This document shows positions 1-5,289 of a stretch of 5,289 nucleotides of DNA, in pieces. The notes beneath the pieces were generated by a model that had not been told where the DNA came from, did no database searches, and was given only the letters and a program-made list of their open reading frames with translations. This DNA is from Alphaproteobacteria bacterium. GTDB lineage: Bacteria; Pseudomonadota; Alphaproteobacteria; Rhizobiales; Xanthobacteraceae. The first letter of the stretch is position 1; the number at the start of each line of letters is the position of its first letter. Position numbers and translations under genes: made by a program. The stretch spans positions 11,452 through 16,740 of the forward strand of contig VAZS01000232.1 of NCBI GenBank assembly GCA_005884855.1, given 5' to 3'.

Positions 1-228
1 GAAGGTGTGCGGTATCGGACATATGAGATGAGCGCATGCGAACAGATTCTGAACCGCGGTTGATCTCGCAGCCTTGGCGCCCGCGGCGGCTGTTTTCTCG
101 TCCCAGTTCTTGTTCTCCCGGGGAGCAAAAGCTTTGAAGTTCCGCCGTTTGGGCGGAACGAAACGCGGGGGCGGCCCTTTAATCTGTTTGGTGTGACCTC
201 GGAGCTTGCCTAATGCGTCGGTCACCAT
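1..228 (-). CDS. Possible partial ORF, unknown function (weak)
   Basis: Reading leftward from an ATG at 228-226, 76 codons are open to the window edge with no stop. The product would begin MVTDALGKLRGHTKQIKGPP and be rich in basic residues and proline, then contain an Ala-rich stretch and end (at the edge) in PIPHTF. I recognise no family. Against it: no clear Shine-Dalgarno lies upstream of the ATG, it overlaps the first 16 bases of the better-supported gene starting at 213 on the other strand, its codon use is mixed, and an open frame of this length is not rare in GC-rich DNA. It would also occupy the space where the promoter of the 213 gene should be. It may be a real divergent gene, the tail of spurious antisense, or nothing. 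Confidence 0.2.
   Translation of the reverse strand, partial: MVTDALGKLRGHTKQIKGPPPRFVPPKRRNFKAFAPRENKNWDEKTAAAGAKAARSTAVQNLFACAHLICPIPHTF
139..159. repeat. Perfect 8-bp stem hairpin
   Basis: GTTCCGCC (139-146) pairs perfectly with GGCGGAAC (152-159) around the 5-base loop GTTTG. It lies 54 bases upstream of the gene starting at 213. No T-run follows on either strand, so it does not look like an intrinsic terminator. It could be a leader structure or operator for that gene, or just sequence inside the weak minus-strand ORF, where it encodes VPPKRRNF. Confidence 0.5.
201..204 (+). promoter_or_regulatory. Ribosome binding site GGAG
   Basis: GGAG ends 8 bases before the ATG at 213. This supports that start over the internal candidates, although the part of the protein I recognise from relatives only begins about ten residues in (NDRDVYLVLDDFG). 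Confidence 0.55.
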
Positions 229-560
229 CAATCGTTCCAGGCAACGACCGCGATGTCTATCTTGTGCTCGACGACTTCGGCCGGATCGGGTCGGCCTGGC
301 GCGAGACCAATGTCGATGAGACCGATCTCGAAACCGTCATCACCGATCTGCTTGAAGGTCAGTTCTGCAATCCCGTCCGCATCATCGGTTTTAATACGGC
401 GGAGGGCTGGTCAAGAGACGTTTCGGAAGACGTCGCCCGCGAACTGTGCCAACGCTGTGCGGATCAGATGCGCGAACTACCCGGGTTCCTGCAGCAGTTC
501 GTGGAGCGCTACGAGCCGCGATATTTCGGCCTGCAACTCGCGTTGCCGATGCGCTACTGA
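213..560 (+). CDS. Small conserved hypothetical protein
   Basis: A 115-residue soluble protein with no signal peptide or membrane segment. Residues 11-23 (NDRDVYLVLDDFG), the acidic stretch ETNVDETDLETV (31-42) and the block GFNTAEGWSRDVSEDVAREL (59-78) are wording I recall from short orphan proteins that occur in multiple copies across Bradyrhizobium and relatives; none has a known function. The N-terminal ten residues are basic and less typical. A CxxC pair (Cys79, Cys82) is present, but I do not know whether it is conserved in relatives, so metal binding cannot be inferred. The start at 213 is supported by GGAG 8 bases upstream. The gene converges on the copper-binding protein gene at 603-1007 with 42 bases between the stops and no obvious terminator there. 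It looks monocistronic. The call is by recognition of wording, and the function is unknown. Confidence 0.8.
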   Translation: MRRSPSIVPGNDRDVYLVLDDFGRIGSAWRETNVDETDLETVITDLLEGQFCNPVRIIGFNTAEGWSRDVSEDVARELCQRCADQMRELPGFLQQFVERYEPRYFGLQLALPMRY

Positions 561-602
561 TGAACTCCGCACTGCGCGGGCAAACCTTCCAGCTTCAGCG
601 TG

Positions 603-1007
603 TCAATGCGACATAGCGCGACCAGCCTCTTGGCATGCTTGCATGCAGCGGCGGCAAGATTCTGCGCAGATGCGGCAATGCTCGTGCATGTCAGCGTGAC
701 GCTGGCATTCCTCCCCGCATAGCCGGCAGACTGCCGCACACGCGTCAAGCATGCGCTTGATGATCTCTTCATCTGAGCCAGTTCGGCGAGTCGCCAAACG
801 GCCGGTCACATTGCAAATATCTGCACAGTCGAGATCCAGCCGAATGCATTGGGTAAGGTTCTTGACCGTATCTTCGGCAAGACAGGCATCGGCGCATGAG
901 GTGCAAATTTGAGCGCACGAATAACATTCCTCAATGCACTTGATGAGTGCATCGTTCGTTTTGCCGCGCACGTCTGGGTGTGTACTGATCATTTCCTGGG
1001 CGTGCAT
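603..1007 (-). CDS. Four-helix-bundle copper-binding protein, Csp3-like
   Basis: A 134-residue protein with 18 cysteines (positions 24, 28, 31, 35, 38, 42, 54, 61, 65, 90, 94, 97, 101, 111, 114, 118, 121, 125), mostly spaced by 3 or 4 residues, so they line one face of each helix. This is the pattern of the DUF326 / copper storage protein family, whose members form tetramers of four-helix bundles and hold many Cu(I) ions inside the bundle through Cys thiolates. There is no signal peptide or Tat motif, which fits the cytosolic Csp3 branch rather than exported Csp1; Csp3 of Methylosinus trichosporium is, as I recall, also an 18-Cys protein. His104, His108 and His110 near the fourth helix could help copper entry. 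The start is fixed by AGGAGGT just upstream. No copper exporter or regulator gene is adjacent. The likely role is Cu(I) storage or buffering; metal identity is inferred from family. Confidence 0.88.
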   Translation of the reverse strand: MHAQEMISTHPDVRGKTNDALIKCIEECYSCAQICTSCADACLAEDTVKNLTQCIRLDLDCADICNVTGRLATRRTGSDEEIIKRMLDACAAVCRLCGEECQRHADMHEHCRICAESCRRCMQACQEAGRAMSH

Positions 1008-1010
1008 TTG

Positions 1011-1017
1011 ACCTCCT
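1011..1017 (-). promoter_or_regulatory. Strong Shine-Dalgarno AGGAGGT for the copper-binding gene
   Basis: On the minus strand AGGAGGT is followed by CAA and then the ATG at 1007-1005. It is a near-perfect anti-16S match and decides the start. The strength suggests that translation of the storage protein can be high. Confidence 0.8.
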
Positions 1018-1144
1018 GCTCGGATCGCTGATCACCCCGACCGGGCAAATCCCACATACTGCAAAGGTTCCGAACGTGGCTTCCGACCAGCCACATGATT
1101 TTTGCGCGGCTGAAAATCCAATGAGCAAAGGCACCGCCGATCGT

Positions 1145-1195
1145 GTCCCGGACGCGGTGCGGCGCGCCTTCGGCGCTGCGCCGCAGAGCCGGGAC
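1145..1195. repeat. GC-rich palindrome, REP-like
   Basis: A 51-bp imperfect palindrome. The outer arms are GTCCCGG (1145-1151) and CCGGGAC (1189-1195), the middle arms TGCGGCGC (1158-1165) and GCGCCGCA (1178-1185), and the centre GCC-TTC-GGC. Bulges differ on the two sides (6 bases left, 3 right). It is unlike the other palindromes in the window, so it probably belongs to a separate dispersed family. It is not followed by a T-run. Confidence 0.65.
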
Positions 1196-1563
1196 CCACG
1201 GCTGTAGCGCCCCATTGCACCGTGCGGACCGTGCGCGCAGACACGAAATTCTCGTTCGCGATCAACGTGATTTGGGTAGTCCAGTCCTTTCCGGAAAAAT
1301 ATTCGGCTTCTCCAACAACCCAAATCAACTCTACAACTCCCGCCATCCCGTCCCACAGAGGGGCGTGCGCACGTCACGGACGTTGGTGCGGGATGCGATG
1401 GACGCGGCAGCATGCTTGACGAAACCTGCTGATGCGGACGGCGAAGTCGTGTGGTCCTGACGCCTCGATGCCGGCGTCAAGTGAGCGGAGGCAACTTCGC
1501 TTGCGACGGTGACAAAAAAGCCCGATCACCGGGGAGATCACGAAGGAAACCGTTAAAACCATT

Positions 1564-1672
1564 GCGCGGGGAATGCCGGGTCGTTCCGGTGTGACCGTGG
1601 TGACTATGCTCGTATGCTTTTTATTTTGCATGCGAGGCTGCGGGCGCATCGCGCGCCCGGCATTCCCTGCGC
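1564..1672. repeat. 109-bp unit with nested inverted repeats
   Basis: The ends GCGCGGGGAATGCCGGG (1564-1580) and CCCGGCATTCCCTGCGC (1656-1672) are inverted copies with one mismatch in 17. Inside, CTCGTATGC (1609-1617) and GCATGCGAG (1628-1636) form a second inverted repeat with one mismatch around a T-rich loop. A third, CGGGCGC (1641-1647) with GCGCCCG (1653-1659), competes with the outer right arm, so the folded RNA or cruciform would have alternative states. I recall this wording from intergenic repeats in Bradyrhizobium. It encodes no protein. Confidence 0.6.
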
Positions 1673-1767
1673 CCTTTATTTTTTCGAGGGTGACTGTTGG
1701 CAAAGCTCGGGCGTTTTCACGCCGCGAGAACGCGGAGGTGTGTGGGAGGACGCAAGGCATCAAAGTT

Positions 1768-1855
1768 GTCATTGCGAGGAGCGAAAGCGACGAAGCAATC
1801 CATCTTCGATCTGGCGATGCGGACCCATGGATTGCTTCGCTCCGCTCGCAATGAC
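1768..1855. repeat. Dispersed palindromic repeat (GTCATTGCGAG... type)
   Basis: The left arm starts GTCATTGCGAGGAGCG and ends CGAAGCAATCCAT (1768-1803 region). The right arm (1824-1855) is its inverted copy, ending CTCGCAATGAC. The left arm has about 7 extra bases (an additional GCGAAA-like step), making a bulge. The centre, about 20 bases, is unpaired. This repeat is widespread in alphaproteobacterial spacers and is often mis-annotated as peptides containing CHCEER or FAPLAMT. It has no coding function. Confidence 0.8.
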
Positions 1856-1917
1856 GGCGCAAGAGGTGAGATTCGTCGGCGTTCGAAAAGTTGTGTGTCG
1901 GAAATTTCGTCGCTGCC

Positions 1918-1953
1918 CATCCTTCGAGACGCCCGCTCCAGCGGGCTCCTCAG
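1918..1953. repeat. Left half of REP-like palindrome split by the IS
   Basis: CATCCTTCGAGACGCCCGCT and the following AGCGGGCTCCTCAG form one side and the core of a REP-like palindrome: GCCCGCT (1931-1937) pairs with AGCGGGC (1940-1946). The closing arm, which should read AGGATG, is missing here and is found instead directly after the insertion sequence at 3439-3444. The last five bases, CTCAG (1949-1953), are the left copy of the probable target duplication. Confidence 0.72.
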
Positions 1954-1975
1954 AGGCTGTGAATCTTTCGATTTT
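1954..1975 (+). repeat. Left terminal inverted repeat of the IS
   Basis: It begins AGGCTGTGAATCTTTCG. Against the right end the strongest shared block is TGTGAA at positions 5-10. It is presumably a transposase binding and cleavage site. Confidence 0.7.
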
Positions 1976-2020
1976 GGTTGCGCCGTGAGGATGAGCGTGA
2001 TTCGTGTGTAGCAACAATTT

Positions 2021-2024
2021 GGAG
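2021..2024 (+). promoter_or_regulatory. Ribosome binding site GGAG for transposase
   Basis: GGAG lies 8 bases before the ATG at 2033 and supports that start. The leader inside the IS is 79 bases long. Confidence 0.6.
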
Positions 2025-2032
2025 TTGCCGCG

Positions 2033-3364
2033 ATGGCCGACGAGGAGCTTTTTGGCGCCCTTCCAGTGCAGATGATTGCCCAGGCTTTTGACCCGGGTCG
2101 TCCGCGGCTGCGTGAACCGGTACGCGATCAGATTGAGCTGCGCGCAGTGGATCTCGACAGCTTGATTGCAGCGGACCATCCAGCGCGGGTGATCTGGGAT
2201 TACGTCCGAGGGCTTGACTTGCGCCCGTTAGAGCAAGCGGTGCGGGCGCGTGAACACACGCCGGGTCAGGCTCCGGTCAGCCCGCGACTGCTGCTGGCGC
2301 TGTGGCTTTATGCAACCAGCGAAGGCATCGGAAGCGCGCGAGCGCTAGCTCGGATGTGCGTCAGCCATGACGCTTATCGCTGGCTTTGCGGGAGTGTAAG
2401 CGTGAACTATCACGGTCTGTCGGACTTCCGGACGGCGGATGCGAAGCTGCTCGATCAACTGCTGACCGAGAACGTCGCGACATTGTCCGCGGCCCATGTG
2501 ATCAATCTGGATGAGGTCGTACAGGACGGGGTACGAGTGCGCGCGTCGGCCGGTGCGGGTTCGTTCCGGCGCAGCAAGACGCTGCACAAAGAACTGAAGA
2601 AAGCGCGCCGACGGGTTATCCAGCTCAAGCAGGAGGTCGATGACGATGCTGACGCCAGCAACCGCCGCATGCGCGCCGCCGGCGAACGAGCGGCCCGCGA
2701 GCGCGAGGCCCGTGTCAGCGCGGCGCTTGCCAAGCTTGCACAGATCGAAGCCGAGCGGGAACGCCGCGCCAAAACCAATAAAAAGCAGATTGCCAAACAG
2801 AAGGAGCCTCGAGCCTCCACCACTGACCCGCAAGCCCGCATCATGAAGATGGCCGATGGTGGTTATCGGCCGGCCTACAATTGTCAGCTTGGCACCGTTG
2901 CGAACGGCCAAATCGTGGTCGCGCTCGACGTGACGGCTATCGGCTCGGATCGCGGCCTTATGCCACCGATGCTCACGCAGATAGAACGGCGCCATGGCCG
3001 CAGGCCCAGACGTTACCTTATCGATGGCGGCTTCAACAAGAATGACGATACCGAATGGGCTGCCAGCATCGGCGTGAATGTGTATGGGCCGCCGATCCGC
3101 AGCAAGCACCAGACCAATCCCTATGCGCCTCGTCATGACGATGGTCCCGGCGTCACCGCCTGGCGTAGGCGCATGGACAGCCCACACGGCAAGGCCGTCT
3201 ACAAGCGACGCAGCATGGGTGAATGCATCAACGCCCGATTCCGTCAATGGAACCTACGCCAGTTCCTGGTGCGAGGACGCCTCAAGGTTCAGGCGGTGCT
3301 GGGCATGTTTGCTCTCGCCAACAACATCCTCCAAGGCCACCGCCTCATCAATCTCGCCACATGA
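2033..3364 (+). CDS. IS1182-family transposase
   Basis: A full-length 443-residue DDE transposase that cuts and joins the ends of this insertion sequence. The N-terminal part (about 30-150) has the family pattern: IELRAVDLDSLIAADHPARV, then SPRLLLALWLYATSEGIGSARAL, then the block around YRWLCGSVSVNYHGLSDFR. Likely catalytic residues are Asp165 in QDGVRVRAS, Asp331 in YLIDGGF and Glu397 in YKRRSMGECINARFRQW. Between the first and second Asp lies a charged, Arg/Lys/Glu-rich helical insertion (about 183-256), probably coiled coil, followed by the family signature TTDPQARIMKMADGGYRPAYN. The C-terminus ends with LANNILQGHRL, typical of alphaproteobacterial members. There is no frameshift or internal stop. 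It is the only gene of the element, and the long antisense frames over it are shadows. Activity is inferred from intactness. Confidence 0.95.
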   Translation: MADEELFGALPVQMIAQAFDPGRPRLREPVRDQIELRAVDLDSLIAADHPARVIWDYVRGLDLRPLEQAVRAREHTPGQAPVSPRLLLALWLYATSEGIGSARALARMCVSHDAYRWLCGSVSVNYHGLSDFRTADAKLLDQLLTENVATLSAAHVINLDEVVQDGVRVRASAGAGSFRRSKTLHKELKKARRRVIQLKQEVDDDADASNRRMRAAGERAAREREARVSAALAKLAQIEAERERRAKTNKKQIAKQKEPRASTTDPQARIMKMADGGYRPAYNCQLGTVANGQIVVALDVTAIGSDRGLMPPMLTQIERRHGRRPRRYLIDGGFNKNDDTEWAASIGVNVYGPPIRSKHQTNPYAPRHDDGPGVTAWRRRMDSPHGKAVYKRRSMGECINARFRQWNLRQFLVRGRLKVQAVLGMFALANNILQGHRLINLAT

Positions 3365-3412
3365 AAGATATATTCAATGCGAGATGCACAAACCGGCTCT
3401 CCCTCGACCAAG

Positions 3413-3434
3413 AAATTGAATAGCTTCACACGCT
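3413..3434 (-). repeat. Right terminal inverted repeat of the IS
   Basis: Read on the minus strand it begins AGCGTGTGAAGCTATTC and matches the left end at 15 of 22 positions. It lies 48 bases after the transposase stop. Confidence 0.7.
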
Positions 3435-3447
3435 CTCAGGATGAAGG
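3435..3447. repeat. Right remnant of the split REP and target duplication
   Basis: CTCAG (3435-3439) repeats the five bases that precede the left IS end. The following GATGAAGG supplies the arm that closes the palindrome begun at 1918 (CATCCT pairs with AGGATG). Confidence 0.7.
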
Positions 3448-3488
3448 TCGTGACAGATGAGGTCGTGACATGCGACGTGAGTTCAGAC

Positions 3489-3531
3489 CCTCATGGTGAG
3501 GAGGCGCATCGCGCCGTCTCGAACCACGAGG
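3489..3531. repeat. REP-like palindrome
   Basis: CCTCATGGT (3489-3497) pairs with ACCACGAGG (3523-3531), one mismatch in nine, and GGCGC (3503-3507) with GCGCC (3511-3515). The layout, arms with a CTCGA / GAGGAG asymmetry on the two sides, resembles the REP hit by the IS at 1918-1953, so the two are probably related copies about 40 bp apart once the IS is removed. Confidence 0.7.
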
Positions 3532-3554
3532 CCCGGGCTGTTTGAAATTCCACG

Positions 3555-3589
3555 GCCGTCATGGCCGGGCTTGTCCCGGCCATCCACGT
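3555..3589 (+). repeat. REP-like element, copy 1 of inverted pair
   Basis: A 35-base sequence whose core is itself a hairpin: ATGGCCGGG (3561-3569), loop CTTGT, CCCGGCCAT (3575-3583). An exact inverted copy is at 3688-3722. The wording, often mis-translated as VMAGLVPAIHV, is common in alphaproteobacterial spacers. Confidence 0.82.
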
Positions 3590-3687
3590 TTTAGCTTGCG
3601 ATGATTACGAACAGATCGTTCCCAGTCGTTCGGACGACGGCTGAGGATGAAAACAAAAACGGCCGCAGTTCATGTCGAATCGTGAAG

Positions 3688-3722
3688 ACGTGGATGGCCG
3701 GGACAAGCCCGGCCATGACGGC
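3688..3722 (-). repeat. REP-like element, copy 2 of inverted pair
   Basis: Perfect inverted copy of 3555-3589, separated from it by 98 bases. It lies 30 bases past the metH stop, so a metH transcript would carry this 9-bp-stem hairpin at its 3' end. A T-rich tract follows on the minus strand (about 3659-3648, reading TTTTTGTTTT) but some 28 bases away, too far for a standard intrinsic terminator. A role in 3' stabilisation or Rho-dependent termination is possible but unproven. Confidence 0.82.
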
Positions 3723-3752
3723 GCAGGGCTATCGGAGACGAGAGAAATTGAT

Positions 3753-5289
<1,537 letters not shown>

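Larger units (their letters stand above)
1008..1948. other. Repeat-rich intergenic stretch without a supported gene
   Basis: About 940 bases hold only overlapping open frames on both strands with no RBS and no recognisable domain. Several of these frames (for example the + frames reading TPAIPSHRG, VTVVTMLVCF and RIARPAFPAP) use wording that I associate with spurious translations of dispersed intergenic repeats in Bradyrhizobium. Within it are the separately listed inverted repeats at 1145-1195, 1564-1672 and 1768-1855. The segment 1018-1140 should carry the promoter of the copper-binding gene; it contains a small hairpin, GTGGCT (1076-1081) with AGCCAC (1089-1094), loop 7, about 70 bases upstream of that start. 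I could not identify a convincing -35/-10 pair or a CueR or CsoR-type operator. Confidence 0.6.
1954..3434 (+). mobile_element. IS1182-family insertion sequence, complete, 1481 bp
   Basis: One intact transposase gene (2033-3364) is framed by imperfect terminal inverted repeats of about 22 bp. The left end starts AGGCTGTGAATC and the right end, read on the minus strand, starts AGCGTGTGAAGC; 15 of 22 positions match. Outside both ends lies CTCAG (1949-1953 and 3435-3439), the probable 5-bp target duplication. Because the base adjoining each end also matches (G, then A), the exact boundary could be off by one or two bases. The flanks rejoin into one REP-like palindrome, which independently supports these limits. 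Size fits the family (roughly 1.3-1.9 kb). The element appears capable of transposition. Confidence 0.85.

Noticed and set aside
253..699. 148-residue plus-strand frame overlapping both small genes
   Set aside because: It runs across the end of the 213-560 gene and into the antisense of the copper-binding gene, and its Ser/Arg/Ala-rich composition is typical of a shifted frame.
1076..1103. Hairpin GTGGCT/AGCCAC followed by a T-run on the plus strand as an intrinsic terminator
   Set aside because: No plus-strand gene ends nearby and the stem is only six pairs; the T-run starts four bases after the stem and has five T.
931..1413. Minus-strand frames of 160 and 104 residues upstream of the copper-binding gene
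   Set aside because: No RBS, no recognisable domain, and they cross the REP-like palindrome at 1145-1195. They read as translated repeat DNA.
1374..2179. Several frames on both strands (for example containing CHCEER or FAPLAMT)
   Set aside because: These peptides are known false translations of dispersed palindromic repeats, and one runs through the IS end.
2345..3247. 300-residue open frame on the minus strand inside the transposase
   Set aside because: It is an antisense shadow of an intact, clearly recognisable transposase, with no RBS or family signature of its own.

Overview
The window is high-GC DNA that looks like an alphaproteobacterium of the Bradyrhizobium / Rhodopseudomonas group (Nitrobacteraceae). 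This rests on the MetH wording, the small orphan protein at 213-560, the IS1182-type transposase, and several intergenic repeat types I recall as common in those genomes. No database search was possible, so the placement is from recognition.

Left part (1-1007): a small conserved protein of unknown function (213-560, +) faces a compact 134-residue protein with 18 cysteines (603-1007, -). The latter is a four-helix-bundle copper-binding protein of the cytosolic Csp3 type, which stores Cu(I). An open reading frame on the minus strand (228 to beyond position 1) overlaps the start of the first gene and is listed only as a weak candidate.

Middle (1008-1953): about 945 bases without a convincing gene. 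It is a patchwork of inverted repeats: a 51-bp GC-rich palindrome (1145-1195), a nested inverted-repeat unit (1564-1672) and an 88-bp palindromic dispersed repeat (1768-1855). The right end is half of a REP-like palindrome.

Insertion sequence (1954-3434): a complete 1481-bp element with one intact 443-residue IS1182-family transposase, imperfect terminal inverted repeats of about 22 bp and a probable 5-bp target duplication (CTCAG). It sits inside a REP-like palindrome whose two halves can be rejoined across the insertion. Beyond it lie another REP palindrome (3489-3531) and two copies of a 35-bp sequence in perfect inverted orientation (3555-3589 and 3688-3722).

Right part (3753-5289, -): the C-terminal 40% of cobalamin-dependent methionine synthase (metH), running off the right edge. 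The cobalamin-binding and AdoMet-activation domains are recognisable, but about 140 bp are missing near 4401 and the frame is shifted, so this copy appears broken. The genes are not obviously one functional unit. The window reads as separate housekeeping and metal-handling genes with repeat-rich, transposon-hit spacers. I see no strong evidence for a new multi-gene system; the metH lesion and the repeat structures are the points most worth checking.
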